A model generated the notes under the pieces. It searched no databases, was not told the DNA's origin, and saw nothing but the letters and a program-made list of their open reading frames with translations. DNA of 64,000 bases. Source: Methylosinus trichosporium OB3b. GTDB taxonomy: Bacteria; Pseudomonadota; Alphaproteobacteria; Rhizobiales; Beijerinckiaceae. The stretch is taken from NCBI RefSeq assembly GCF_002752655.1, contig NZ_CP023737.1, positions 310,001 through 374,000 of the forward strand, given 5' to 3'. The stretch's first letter is position 1; each line of letters begins with the position of its first letter. The position numbers and the translations under genes are program-made. Positions 17,421-27,407 of the stretch are shown one piece after another.

Positions 17421-18086
17421 ATGAGCAGCAAAGGTCGAGATTTCCGGGGCCCCAGGAAGCGCGGGTTCGACGACGACGCCCCTTACAGCTATGACGCGCC
17501 GCGGCCGAGCCGGCCGCCGCGTTCGCCGTTCGGAGGCGGCGGTTTCGCCGATTCGGCGCCGCCCCCGACTGGCAACGAGCCCACCGTCGACGCCGTCGTC
17601 AAATGGTTCAAGCCCGAGAAAGGCTTCGGCTTTGTCGAGCTCGGCAATGGCACCGGCGACGCCTTCCTGCATATCGGCGCCGTCCAGGCCGCCGGCTATG
17701 ACGCTCTGCCTCCCGGCGCCAAGCTGAAGGTCACCGTCACCAGCTCGGTCAAGGGCCAGCAGGTGTCGCGCGTGCTCGAGGTCGATCTGTCCAGCGCGAC
17801 CAGCGAGCGAGCCCCCCCGTCACGCGGCGGCGGGTTCGATCGTCCGCCGCGCCGGCAGGCTCCCGATCCGTCGACGGCCGTGTCGGTGTCCGGCAAGGTC
17901 AAATGGTTCGACGAGACCAAGGGCTTCGGCTTCGTGCAGTCGAACGACGGCGGCAAGGACGTCTTCGTTCACATCTCGATCCTCGGCCCCTCCGGCGTCA
18001 ATCATCTCGCCGAAGGCCAGCCGGTGACGATGCAGGTCGTCGACACCGCCAAGGGCCGTGAGGCCCTGTCGATCACTCTGGACTGA
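17421..18086 (+). CDS. Cold-shock protein with two cold-shock domains
   Basis: A 221-residue protein. After a low-complexity Arg/Gly/Asp/Pro-rich N-terminus (about residues 1-52) come two cold-shock domains: the first near residues 55-125 (VDAVVKWFKPEKGFGFVELG; DAFLHIGAVQAAG) and the second near 153-221 (VSGKVKWFDETKGFGFVQSN; DVFVHISILGPSG). RNP1-type KGFGFV and RNP2-type VFVHIS motifs are intact in the second domain; the first has AFLHIG. Such double-domain proteins are common in alphaproteobacteria and act as RNA chaperones. The linker (SERAPPSRGGGFDRPPRR) is RGG-like and may add RNA binding. The ribosome-binding site is weak (GGCGGAGA, far), and the leader is long and structured. Confidence 0.9.
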   Translation: MSSKGRDFRGPRKRGFDDDAPYSYDAPRPSRPPRSPFGGGGFADSAPPPTGNEPTVDAVVKWFKPEKGFGFVELGNGTGDAFLHIGAVQAAGYDALPPGAKLKVTVTSSVKGQQVSRVLEVDLSSATSERAPPSRGGGFDRPPRRQAPDPSTAVSVSGKVKWFDETKGFGFVQSNDGGKDVFVHISILGPSGVNHLAEGQPVTMQVVDTAKGREALSITLD

Positions 18087-18353
18087 TCGCGCGCCACGTC
18101 GAGGCGATAAGCCTCGAGACCGACAAGACGCTTCGGATTCGTTGGACGGGTCCGAGGCGCTGTCGTTGCAAGGCGGTTCGCCCCGGACCCTCGGACCGAC
18201 TGCTGCCTTGGGCGGAAAGGCTTAAGGCGTCGTCGATGCCGACGCCGTCAGTCTAGAGCAAAAGCCCGCGCCTTTGCCAGTCATTCAACGCGCGCCCATG
18301 CGTCAAAACACCGCGCCGCCGCCTTTTTTCGTGAAGCACCGAAAGAGGAGCAC

Positions 18354-19166
18354 ATGACGCAGGACCGTCTCGCGCGTCTCCTCGACATTATGGCCGCCTT
18401 GCGGACGCCCGTGACCGGCTGTCCCTGGGACCTCGAGCAGAATTTCCGCTCCATCGCGCCCTACACGATCGAGGAGGCCTATGAGGTCGCCGAGGCGGTC
18501 GAGCGCGGCGATCTCGATGATCTGAAGGATGAGCTGGGCGATCTGCTGCTTCAGGTCGTGTTTCACGCCCGCATGGCCGAGGAGCGGCGCGCCTTCGCCT
18601 TCGGCGATGTGATCGACGCCATCGCCGCCAAGCTGGTGCGGCGCCATCCGCATGTGTTCGGCGACGCGACCGCGGCGAGCGCCGATGCAGTGGTGACGCA
18701 ATGGAATGCGATCAAGGCGCGCGAGAAAGCGGCGCGCGCCGACGCCCGCGGCGAGGCCGCTGCGCCGAGCCGGCTCGAAGGGGTTCCGCTCGCTCTGCCC
18801 GCGCTTACACGCGCGGTCAAATTGCAGCGCAAGGCCTGCGAGGTCGGCTTCGACTGGAACGACGCGCGGTTGGTGCTGGCGAAAATTCGCGAGGAGACCG
18901 AGGAGGTGGAGCAGGAGTTGCTGGCCGGCGCGCCCTCGCCCGCTCTCACCGACGAGATCGGCGATCTTCTGTTCGCCGTCGCCAATCTGGCGCGGCATGT
19001 CGACGCCGATCCCGAGCAGGCGCTGCGCGGCGCCAACGCCAAATTCGAGCGGCGCTTTCGTTTCATCGAGCAGGCTCTGGCGGAGCGCGGCGGCGATCCG
19101 GAGAGCGCGACGCTCGACGAGATGGAGGAGCTCTGGCGGGCGGCGAAAGCGGCCGAGCGCGCATGA
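18354..19166 (+). CDS. mazG: Nucleoside triphosphate pyrophosphohydrolase MazG
   Basis: A 270-residue all-alpha NTP pyrophosphatase with the two tandem MazG domains. Domain 1 has GCPWDLEQNFRSI (about residue 22), EEAYEVAEAVE (about 41) and DELGDLLLQVVFHARMAEE (about 60). Domain 2 has KACEVGFDW (about 160), EETEEVEQEL (about 180) and DEIGDLLFAVANLARH (about 200). The acidic ExxE and DExxD residues bind magnesium. It hydrolyses noncanonical or excess NTPs to NMP and PPi. An SD-like GAAAGAGGAG precedes ATG 18354. In this group mazG usually follows hflX; here it is convergent with a small efflux gene that intervenes. Confidence 0.93.
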   Translation: MTQDRLARLLDIMAALRTPVTGCPWDLEQNFRSIAPYTIEEAYEVAEAVERGDLDDLKDELGDLLLQVVFHARMAEERRAFAFGDVIDAIAAKLVRRHPHVFGDATAASADAVVTQWNAIKAREKAARADARGEAAAPSRLEGVPLALPALTRAVKLQRKACEVGFDWNDARLVLAKIREETEEVEQELLAGAPSPALTDEIGDLLFAVANLARHVDADPEQALRGANAKFERRFRFIEQALAERGGDPESATLDEMEELWRAAKAAERA

Positions 19167-19193
19167 GCGCAGTCGCTGAGAACGCGCTCGAGA

Positions 19194-19218
19194 TGCGAGC
19201 CTGAAGACTCGCGGTCCA
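19194..19218. repeat. Single arm of palindrome family A
   Basis: GATGCGAGCCTGAAGACTCG then CGGTCC, just after the mazG stop. Only one arm is present, with one change (GAAGACTC for GAAGGCTC) that spoils the inner mini-hairpin. Confidence 0.6.
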
Positions 19219-19263
19219 ACGCGCGCGACCCGAAGCTTGCGCACCCCGAATTGCTTTTTCCGC

Positions 19264-19590
19264 TCAATGCGCGCCGTTGGAGAAGAAGCCGAGCGTCACG
19301 ACGCCGGCGACGATGAGGCCCATGCCGGCGAGCTCTCCGGCGTTCAGCGTCTGGCGAAAGGCGAACCAGGCGACGGCGGCGATCAGCGCTTGGCCGACGC
19401 CCGACCAGATCGCATAGGCGACCGCCACCGGAATGCTGCGCAGCGCCAGCGACAGCAGGAAGAAGGACACCCCATAGCCGATCACGACGATGATCGAGGG
19501 CAGGAGCCGCGAAAACCCTTCGCTCGATTTCAGCGCCGACGTCGCCGCGACCTCGGACAAAATGGCGACCGCCAGAAAAATGCGATCCAT
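19264..19590 (-). CDS. Small multidrug resistance (SMR) efflux protein, EmrE/QacE-like
   Basis: A 108-residue four-helix inner-membrane protein. The first helix has the essential carboxylate (Glu13 in LSEVAATSALKSSEGF, matching Glu14 of EmrE). Helix 2 is about 30-52, helix 3 about 57-78 (AYAIWSGVGQALIA, the family signature with the Trp) and helix 4 about 85-104. It antiports protons for cationic compounds as an antiparallel dimer. The SEGF motif and A/S-rich first helix favour the EmrE/QacE branch over SugE/Gdx. It stands alone between mazG and hflX; its promoter would lie in the palindrome-A region upstream. Confidence 0.9.
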   Translation of the reverse strand: MDRIFLAVAILSEVAATSALKSSEGFSRLLPSIIVVIGYGVSFFLLSLALRSIPVAVAYAIWSGVGQALIAAVAWFAFRQTLNAGELAGMGLIVAGVVTLGFFSNGAH

Positions 19591-19659
19591 CGGAAATCCC
19601 TTTCGTATCGATGTGAGACTCCAGGCCTCGTCCTTTGGATGTAGCGAGCCTCGAGAGCG

Positions 19660-19711
19660 GCCTGAAGGCTCGCGGTCCAGGGGGCGGGCTCCGGACCGCG
19701 AGCCTTCAGGC
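19660..19711. repeat. Palindrome family A, full copy
   Basis: Left arm GCCTGAAGGCTCGCGGTCC (19660-19678) and right arm GGACCGCGAGCCTTCAGGC (19693-19711) are perfect complements around a 14-base spacer. A CCCTTTT run follows on the plus strand. It lies between the hflX stop and the SMR start, both on the minus strand, so it may shape the hflX transcript end. Confidence 0.9.
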
Positions 19712-19733
19712 TCGCCCTTTTGCCCCCATCACT

Positions 19734-21122
<1,389 letters not shown>

Positions 21123-21174
21123 TCCATCCTCGACGGTCGCCAGCCTGCGTCATCACTTCGACGCCCCCAGGAGA

Positions 21175-21233
21175 GCGAGCCTGAAGGCTCGCGGTCCAAA
21201 GCGCGCCCCTGGACCGCGAGCCTTCAGGCTCGC
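21175..21233. repeat. Palindrome family A, full copy
   Basis: Perfect 24-base arms 21175-21198 and 21210-21233 (GCGAGCCTGAAGGCTCGC then GGTCCA, and its complement) around an 11-base spacer. It lies between hfq and hflX. Each arm itself folds (GCGAGCC-TGAA-GGCTCGC). Confidence 0.92.
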
Positions 21234-21248
21234 CTCTCGAAGCGCCCG

Positions 21249-21332
21249 ATCGGAAAGCGCTCTAGCATTCTCTCGTTTGAGCGAATTCTGGTCGATCGAA
21301 CGGTCCCGTTCGATCGGAAAGCGCTCTAGCGC
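21249..21332. repeat. Dispersed repeat B, copy 2
   Basis: The same core as at 4399 (TCGTTTGAGCGAATTCTG, then a GGTCGATCGAACG palindrome) flanked by GGAAAGCGCTCTAGC on both sides. The right flank overlaps the hfq stop codon at 21326-21328, so the repeat edge supplies the end of hfq. Confidence 0.75.
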
Positions 21333-21589
21333 TGCTTCTCCGCGGCCTCGGAATCGTCTCCCGGCTCGAACATATGGATCGGATGACCGGGCATGATAGT
21401 GGAAATCGCATGTTTGTAGACGAGCTGCGAATGGCCGTCGCGCCGCAGCAACAGACAAAAATTGTCGAACCAGGTCACAATGCCTTGAAGCTTGACGCCA
21501 TTCACGAGGAAAATCGTGAGCGGAACCTTGTTTTTCCTCACGAAGTTCAAAAAAGTATCCTGCAGGTTCTGCGCGCGTTCCGAGGACAT
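21326..21589 (-). CDS. hfq: RNA chaperone Hfq
   Basis: An 87-residue Sm-fold protein that forms a hexameric ring and pairs small RNAs with mRNAs. Sm1 ([40 protein letters not shown]) and Sm2 ([12 protein letters not shown]) are complete; the proximal-face QDxFLN and the lateral arginines in LLRRDGHSQ are present. The tail ([16 protein letters not shown]) is short, as in other alphaproteobacteria. It normally lies directly behind ntrX, but here an IS1380-type element separates them, ending 209 bases before the hfq start, so hfq must rely on a promoter in 21590-21793. Confidence 0.97.
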   Translation of the reverse strand: MSSERAQNLQDTFLNFVRKNKVPLTIFLVNGVKLQGIVTWFDNFCLLLRRDGHSQLVYKHAISTIMPGHPIHMFEPGDDSEAAEKQR

Positions 21590-21797
21590 CGGCTATCCTG
21601 TTCTCTTTTTTTCGTTTCCGGGCGACTTCCGCCGCTCACGTCCCATCCAAGTCGTCCGGCGCCGCATTAGAGACCGGGGCCGCGCATTGCGCAAGCCGCG
21701 AGTCTGCGCGCAGCCGCCCTCCCTCGGTCGGCTGGACTCTGCGGATCGTGGCCGAACGTTGCGACGCAACTGCGACGGCGAGCTTCGCCTCCACTAG

Positions 21798-23425
21798 CCC
21801 GTCTTATTCATGAAGGCGCTGTTGGAAGGGTGGCGAGCGTAGCATAGATCACTGAAACGGCGTAGGATTTGGTTGTTGACACCAACCCTTTCCCGCTGCA
21901 CCGGCCTGCCACGCCCGCCATGACAGACGATACGTTCCCCGCCTTCTCGTTTCCAGCCGTCCAGGGCAAGAAAATCACAGCCGCTTTCGACGGCGGCCGC
22001 ATCTCCTCGGACGGCGGCGTCATGCTGCTCGCCATGGCGGAGCGCCGGCTCGGCGTCGCCGAACGGCTGGCGCGCTGCTTTCCCGATCGCCGCGATCCTG
22101 CGCGCATCACCCACACGCTCGCCGATATGATCCGCGCCCGCATCTTCGCGATCGGCTGCGGCTATGAGGACGCCGACGATCTCGATTTTCTGCGCTCCGA
22201 TCCGGCGTTCAAGCTCGCCTGCGGGCGCCTGCCCGACACGGGCCGCGATCTCGCTTCGCAGCCGACGCTGTCGCGGCTCGAGAACGCGCCGGCCCTGCGC
22301 GACGTGATCCGCCTGACCTATGCGCTCGTCGACCAATGGATGGCCTCCTACGAGAAGCCGCCATCTTCGGTCACACTCGACATCGACGACACCTGCGACA
22401 TCGCGCATGGCCATCAGCAATTGTCGTTGTTCAACGCCCATTATGACGAGCGCTGCTTTCTGCCGATCCATGTCTATGACACCGAGCAGAGCCGTCCCGT
22501 CGTTATGATCCTGCGCCCGGGCAAGACGCCGTCCGGCGTCGAGGTGAGAGCGCATCTGCGCCGGCTCGTGCGGCATATCCGCAAGTCTTGGCCGACGACG
22601 GGCATCCTGTTTCGCGGCGACGGGCATTATGCGCGGCCCGAGGCGATGGCCTGGTGCGAGGATCACGGCGTCGATTACGTCTTCGGCCTTCCCGGAACCA
22701 AGCCGCTGTCCAAGAAGGTCGAGGAGACGGCGGACGCCGTCCGCGTCGAGCGCGCCCTCGACGACAAGGACGTCGTGCGAGGCTATGCCGAGACGCGTCA
22801 CCGGGCCAAGTCCTGGGACAGAGAGCGCCGCGCGATCGCCCGCATCGAGGCGACGCGGCTCGGCCTCGACATTCGCTTCATCGTCACCAATCGCGCGCAT
22901 GGCGCGCCGCAATGGCTCTATGAGAGTCTCTACTGCGCGCGCGGACAGGCGGAGAATCTCATCAAGCTGCACAAGACGCAGCTTTGCTCCGATCGAACCT
23001 CGTGTCGTTCGGCGCTCGCCAATCAGGTGCGCCTCGTCCTGCACACCGCCGCCTATTGGCTGATGCTCGGCGTGCGCGACGCGATCCCGCGCCCGCGCGA
23101 CCTCGCCAAAGCCGAGTTCTCGACTCTGCGCCTGCGATTGCTGAAGATCGCCGCGCGCGTGATCGAGACCGCGAGCCGCGTGCGCCTCGCCTTCGCCGCC
23201 GCCTGCCCCGAGGCCGATCTCTTCTGCTCCATGCCGGCGGCGCTGCTCATGCCCGCAGGACCATGATCGACGGGGCGGCGCGCCCCCTCTCGTCTCTCCC
23301 ATTCCTCCCAACGCGTTCCCGAAAGTGCGATCCTCGAAGCGGTGAAAAAGCCGAACGCCCCCGCGCGGCCCGCGAGCCGAACGGCCCGACGATGCAAAAA
23401 ATCGGACCGTCACGAATAAGAGGGG
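21798..23425 (+). mobile_element. IS1380-family insertion sequence
   Basis: About 1,628 bases. Left end CCCGTCTTATTCATGA (21798-21813) and right end TCACGAATAAGAGGGG (23410-23425) are inverted repeats matching at 14 of 16. Both are bordered outside by CTAG (21794-21797 and 23426-23429), consistent with a 4-base target duplication (or the outermost repeat bases). It holds one full transposase gene and no passenger. It is inserted between ntrX and hfq. Confidence 0.9.
21920..23266 (+). CDS. IS1380-type DDE transposase
   Basis: A 448-residue transposase. The N-terminal part FPAVQGKKITAAFDGGRISS then DGGVMLLAMAER is the family opening. The catalytic acids appear as Asp154/156 in TLDIDDTCD, Asp234 in FRGDGHYARPE and Glu345 in CARGQAENLIKLHK, the last being the Y-(2)-R-(3)-E box of the IS4-like supergroup. 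The frame is intact and of normal length, so the element may still be active. ATG 21920 is preferred; an upstream in-frame start at 21869 would add residues without homology. It lies entirely between the inverted repeats. Confidence 0.92.
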   Translation: MTDDTFPAFSFPAVQGKKITAAFDGGRISSDGGVMLLAMAERRLGVAERLARCFPDRRDPARITHTLADMIRARIFAIGCGYEDADDLDFLRSDPAFKLACGRLPDTGRDLASQPTLSRLENAPALRDVIRLTYALVDQWMASYEKPPSSVTLDIDDTCDIAHGHQQLSLFNAHYDERCFLPIHVYDTEQSRPVVMILRPGKTPSGVEVRAHLRRLVRHIRKSWPTTGILFRGDGHYARPEAMAWCEDHGVDYVFGLPGTKPLSKKVEETADAVRVERALDDKDVVRGYAETRHRAKSWDRERRAIARIEATRLGLDIRFIVTNRAHGAPQWLYESLYCARGQAENLIKLHKTQLCSDRTSCRSALANQVRLVLHTAAYWLMLGVRDAIPRPRDLAKAEFSTLRLRLLKIAARVIETASRVRLAFAAACPEADLFCSMPAALLMPAGP

Positions 23426-23463
23426 CTAGAGCGAAACAGCGCCCGAGCCAATAGGAAACTTTC

Positions 23464-23494
23464 ACAAGCTCTTGTAACGCCGCGATTTGCGGCG
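23464..23494 (-). terminator. Possible terminator after ntrX
   Basis: Two small hairpins 9-40 bases after the ntrX stop: CGCCGC-GATTT-GCGGCG (23478-23494) and ACAAG-CT-CTTGT (23464-23475). No long T-run follows, so termination strength is doubtful. Confidence 0.3.
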
Positions 23495-23502
23495 GAAAGC
23501 TC

Positions 23503-24882
23503 TCATTCGATGCCGAGCGACTTCAATTTTCGATGCAACGCCGAGCGCTCCATGCCGATAAATTCGGCCGTACGTGAAATATTATTGCTGAAACGGTTGA
23601 GCTGGGCGATCAGATATTCCCGCTCGAACACTTCGCGCGCCTCGCGCAGCGGCAGGCTCATCAGTTTCTCGCCGCGCACGCCCGCCGGCGTCGCCGGCAC
23701 AAGCTCGCCGACATCCGGCGGCAGCATGTCAGCGGTGATCTCGGCGCCGGCGTCGCCCACGGCGAGGATCATCAGCCGCTCCACATTATTGCGCAGCTGG
23801 CGAATATTACCGGGCCAATCGTGCAATTGCAGCACGGCGAGCGCGTCGGAGCTGATCTTGCGGCGGGCCATGCCGGTCGTCGCCGAGAGCTGCTCCATGA
23901 AAAAATCGATGAGCTCGGGAATGTCCTCGCGCCGCTCGGCGAGCGAGGGCACGCGGATCGGCATCACCTGCAGCCGATGGAACAGATCCTCTCGCAGCGT
24001 CCCCTCCTCGATCGCGGCGGGAAGATCGCGGGCGGAGGAGGAGATGATCCGCACATCTACTTGCACGCGCGTCGTTCCGCCGACGCGCTGGAACGTCTGC
24101 TGCTCGACTAGAACGCGCAGAATCTTGGACTGCGTGTCCTTGGGCATATCGGCGATCTCGTCGAGGAAGAGCGTGCCGCCATGGGCCTCCTCGAGCGCGC
24201 CGATCTTCAGCGGGCCGTCGCCGCCCTCGCGGCCGAACAGCTCGATCTCCATCGTCTCCGGCGTGATGGTCGCCGCATTGATGACGACGAAGGGCCCGCC
24301 GGCGCGCGCCGAGGCGGCGTGGATGCAGCGCGCCGCGAGTTCCTTGCCCGAGCCCGGCCGGCCGGTGATCAGGACGCGCGAGTTGACCGGCGCGACGCGA
24401 GCGATCAGCTGCTGCAGCTGATGCGCGGGCAGCGAGCTGCCGACGATGCGGTCCGAGGCGCCGGAGCGCTGGCGCAGCGCGCTGACCTCGCGGCGCAGCT
24501 GCGACGCCTCGAGAGCCCGCTCGGCGACGAGCACGAGGCGATCGGCCTTGAACGGCTTCTCGATGAAGTCATAGGCGCCGAGCTTGATGGCGCTCACAGC
24601 CGTCTCGATATTGCCGTGGCCCGAGATCATCACCACGGGCAGGCCTTTGTGCTGCTGCTGCACCTGCTCCAGCACCTGCATGCCGTCGAGCCGCGAGCCT
24701 TGCAGCCAGATGTCGAGAAAGACGAGATGCGGCCGGCGCGCCTCGATCGCCGCGAGGGCCGAATCGGAATCCTTGGCCGTGCGCACGCCATGGCCCTCGT
24801 CGCCGAGAATGCCGGCGACGAGCTCGCGGATGTCTTCTTCATCGTCGACGATGAGTATGTCGCTGACCATTTCCTTCACCAT
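23503..24882 (-). CDS. ntrX: Nitrogen assimilation response regulator NtrX
   Basis: A 459-residue NtrC-like regulator. The receiver has acceptor Asp57 (LVFLDIWLQ). The AAA+ domain has Walker A GRPGSGKE (174-181) and Walker B GGTLFLDE (about 235-242). The loop that carries GAFTGA in sigma-54 activators reads GREGGDGPLKIG (218-229) instead, so direct sigma-54 activation is unlikely; alphaproteobacterial NtrX proteins generally lack that motif. A Fis-type helix-turn-helix ends the chain (NISRTAEFIGMERSALHRKL). It is the partner of NtrY, whose stop lies 14 bases upstream, and links nitrogen, redox and envelope control in relatives. In-frame starts at residues 1 and 5 are both possible. Confidence 0.93.
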   Translation of the reverse strand: MVKEMVSDILIVDDEEDIRELVAGILGDEGHGVRTAKDSDSALAAIEARRPHLVFLDIWLQGSRLDGMQVLEQVQQQHKGLPVVMISGHGNIETAVSAIKLGAYDFIEKPFKADRLVLVAERALEASQLRREVSALRQRSGASDRIVGSSLPAHQLQQLIARVAPVNSRVLITGRPGSGKELAARCIHAASARAGGPFVVINAATITPETMEIELFGREGGDGPLKIGALEEAHGGTLFLDEIADMPKDTQSKILRVLVEQQTFQRVGGTTRVQVDVRIISSSARDLPAAIEEGTLREDLFHRLQVMPIRVPSLAERREDIPELIDFFMEQLSATTGMARRKISSDALAVLQLHDWPGNIRQLRNNVERLMILAVGDAGAEITADMLPPDVGELVPATPAGVRGEKLMSLPLREAREVFEREYLIAQLNRFSNNISRTAEFIGMERSALHRKLKSLGIE

Positions 24883-24896
24883 TCACGAGGCGCGGT

Positions 24897-27134
24897 TCAG
24901 ATGGCGCGGACCGGCGCCGGCTCGTCTCGCGCGACCTCTCCGCCGAGCGGCAGGATGAGGCGCACGCAGGCGCCCCTGCCCGACGGCGCGTCGAGCAGAT
25001 CGAGCCGTCCGCCATGGTCCTCGATGATCTTGGCGACAATAGGCAGGCCGAGGCCCGTGCCCTCCGCCCGCGTCGTCATATAAGGCTCGAGCAGGCGCTG
25101 GCGGTTGACGGCGGGAAAACCCTTGCCATTGTCGATCACGTCGATCTGCGCCATGCCGTCATGCGTGGCGAGCGCGATCTCGATGCGCTTTTGCTCTTGC
25201 GCCGCGCTCTCGTCGCGCGCGGCGATGCTCTCGGCGGCGTTCTTCACGATATTGGTGATCGCCTGCGACAACAGCCGCCGGTCGAAGAAGGCGAGAACCG
25301 GCGCCTCCGGCAAATTCAGCGTCATCTCGACGTCGTTGTGGGCGACGCGCAGCAGGAAGGCGGCCTGGCGAACGCATTCGCAGAGGTCGTCGCGCTCGGG
25401 GCGCGCCTTGGGCATGCGCGCAAAGGAGGAGAACTCGTCGACCATGCGCTTGATGTCGTCGACCTGCCGCACGATCGTGTCGGTGCATTGGTCGAAGATG
25501 TCGCGATCGACGGTGATGTGCTTGCCGTATTTGCGCTTCAGCCGCTCCGCCGAGAGCTGGATCGGCGTCAGCGGATTCTTGATCTCATGGGCGATGCGGC
25601 GGGCGACATCGGCCCAGGCGGAGGTGCGCTGCGCGACGACGAGATCGGTGATGTCGTCGAGCGTCACGACGAAATCGGTATCCCCTTCCCCGGTGCTCGC
25701 CGAGGTGACGCGCACAGCGAAGGTCAGCTCCTTGCCGCCGCGGCGGATCATGATCTGGCGCTGGATGGGGCGCGGAAAGGCCTCGGCGGCGTCGGCGAGA
25801 ATGGGCGCGATCTCGGGCAGCGCCTCGGCCGCCCGCTTGCCGATCGCGGCGGCGGCGGCGCTCTTCTGCCCGCCGACGAGAAGCTCCTCTGCGGAGCGGT
25901 TGAGCACATTGATCCGCCCGTCCGTGTCGACGCCGAGCACGGCGGCCGGCACGCCCGACAGCACCGCCTCGGTGAAGCGGCGGCGCTCGTCGATCTGCCG
26001 ATTGGCCGAGATCAGCCGGCGCTGCTGCTGCTCGAGCTCGGTGGTCATGTTGTTGAAGACGTCGCCGAGATGGGCGAGATCGCCCTGCGAGCGCTCGACC
26101 TCGACGCGCACGTCGAGATTGCCGGCCGAGACCTGATCGGTCGCGGCGATCAGCGCGCGGATGGGCGCGACCAGCCGATTGGCGAAATCGAGGCCGAGCC
26201 AGACCGCCGACAGCAGCATGATCATCGCCAGCAGCGCATACATCACCACGAAGGCTTTCTTCACCGCGCCGCGATAGGCGTCGAAGGCGTCGTAAGTGGC
26301 GATGAGGCTCGCCGCCTGCTCGGGGAATTGCACGCCGAAGGGATCGACCGGGCGCGTCGCATAGAGGAATGTGTCGGGATAGGAGGACAGCGGCCGCAGC
26401 GCGACGAAGGTGCGGCCGTCGTCGATGACGAGGCACAGGGGCTCGCCCTTGCGCGCGTCGTCGAAATCCGACTGCGGCGGCGCGATGATGATCGCCGAGC
26501 CGTCCTGCGCGACATCGACGCGCTCGACGATCTCGCCCTTGGTGGTGACAATGGCGGCGACCGAGAAGCCGAGAAAGCGCGCGCGCGAGGCGAAGAATTC
26601 GTGAAACAGGCCGCGGTCGGCGGTGAACATGGCGCGGGCGCGGTCGAGATCGGAGGCCGAGAGCTGCGCCTCCTGCAGCAGCGAGCGGCATTGCGTCTCG
26701 CGGAACACGCGCGCCGCTTCGGCCGTGCTGTGGACCGAGGTCTTGACCATCGCCAGGAATTTCGGATTGAGCGCGCGCTCCAGCGTGATCGAGCCGACGA
26801 CCGCCAGAATGATCGCCGGCGCGAGCGCCAGCACAGAGAAGAAGCCGACGACGCGGATGTGGAGGCCCGCCGCCGCCTCGCCACGCCGCCATGCGCTGAT
26901 GAGCGCGCCGGCCTTGGTCACCACCAGAGCGACGAGCAGGACCAGCGCGACCGCATCGACGAGGAAGAGCACGAAGACGACGTCGCCGGTGGGGGCGATC
27001 GGCGTCAGCTCGGCCATGATGAAGAAGGTGACGAGCGCGCAGGCGACGGCGCCGACAACGGCGATCGGCCCGAACCACGAGCGCAGCGCGCGCCACGCCG
27101 GCGCGGCGCTGTCTATGTCTCCCGCCATGGACAT
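24897..27134 (-). CDS. ntrY: Nitrogen regulation sensor histidine kinase NtrY
   Basis: A 745-residue membrane kinase. Three transmembrane helices near residues 22-42, 50-72 and 94-116 precede a periplasmic sensing domain (about 120-290), with a fourth helix at about 293-318, then HAMP (to about 370), PAS (about 380-500) and the kinase core. The acceptor is His516 in [15 protein letters not shown], and the ATPase boxes include VKNAAESI, DNGKGFP and GTGLGLPI. NtrY phosphorylates NtrX. In this group ntrYX directly follows ntrBC; here a toxin-antitoxin pair on the other strand separates them. Confidence 0.95.
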   Translation of the reverse strand: MSMAGDIDSAAPAWRALRSWFGPIAVVGAVACALVTFFIMAELTPIAPTGDVVFVLFLVDAVALVLLVALVVTKAGALISAWRRGEAAAGLHIRVVGFFSVLALAPAIILAVVGSITLERALNPKFLAMVKTSVHSTAEAARVFRETQCRSLLQEAQLSASDLDRARAMFTADRGLFHEFFASRARFLGFSVAAIVTTKGEIVERVDVAQDGSAIIIAPPQSDFDDARKGEPLCLVIDDGRTFVALRPLSSYPDTFLYATRPVDPFGVQFPEQAASLIATYDAFDAYRGAVKKAFVVMYALLAMIMLLSAVWLGLDFANRLVAPIRALIAATDQVSAGNLDVRVEVERSQGDLAHLGDVFNNMTTELEQQQRRLISANRQIDERRRFTEAVLSGVPAAVLGVDTDGRINVLNRSAEELLVGGQKSAAAAAIGKRAAEALPEIAPILADAAEAFPRPIQRQIMIRRGGKELTFAVRVTSASTGEGDTDFVVTLDDITDLVVAQRTSAWADVARRIAHEIKNPLTPIQLSAERLKRKYGKHITVDRDIFDQCTDTIVRQVDDIKRMVDEFSSFARMPKARPERDDLCECVRQAAFLLRVAHNDVEMTLNLPEAPVLAFFDRRLLSQAITNIVKNAAESIAARDESAAQEQKRIEIALATHDGMAQIDVIDNGKGFPAVNRQRLLEPYMTTRAEGTGLGLPIVAKIIEDHGGRLDLLDAPSGRGACVRLILPLGGEVARDEPAPVRAI

Positions 27135-27359
27135 GCGCCTGTATAGGTCGCGATAGAAGTCGAATCAATCAGGCGCGACGCTCGCGCAGCATCGCTCGGG
27201 TCGACGCCGCAGCAATTGGTCGCCTTGCGGCGTTGCGGAAGCGGGGCCTGACGAGGTTGGTCAGATCGCCCGACGGTGAATGAAGAGGGTGAGGCGATCC
27301 GTGGATCGCGATGCCCTGCCAGAAGCGATTTGATAACAGTTATTGGCCTACGATATTCG

Positions 27360-27403
27360 TTCCTGTAAGGAAAGGGTCGTGAGTTCCTATATGGAAAGGG
27401 TCG
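27360..27403 (+). promoter_or_regulatory. Tandem operator-like repeats upstream of parD
   Basis: Two copies of a 20-base unit (TTCCTGTAAGGAAAGGGTCG at 27360 and TTCCTATATGGAAAGGGTCG at 27384), 24 bases apart. Each opens with an internal TTCC...GGAA dyad. The second ends 4 bases before the antitoxin ATG. This is where a ribbon-helix-helix antitoxin would bind to repress its own operon. Confidence 0.6.
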
Positions 27404-27407
27404 CGCC

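Noticed and set aside
18099..18117. Hairpin TCGAGGC-GATAA-GCCTCGA after the cold-shock gene as a terminator
   Set aside because: A 7-bp stem is present but no T-run follows on either strand, so I did not list it as a terminator.
25014..27146. A 710-residue plus-strand frame opposite ntrY
   Set aside because: The ntrY product has all kinase boxes; the antisense frame is composition shadow.
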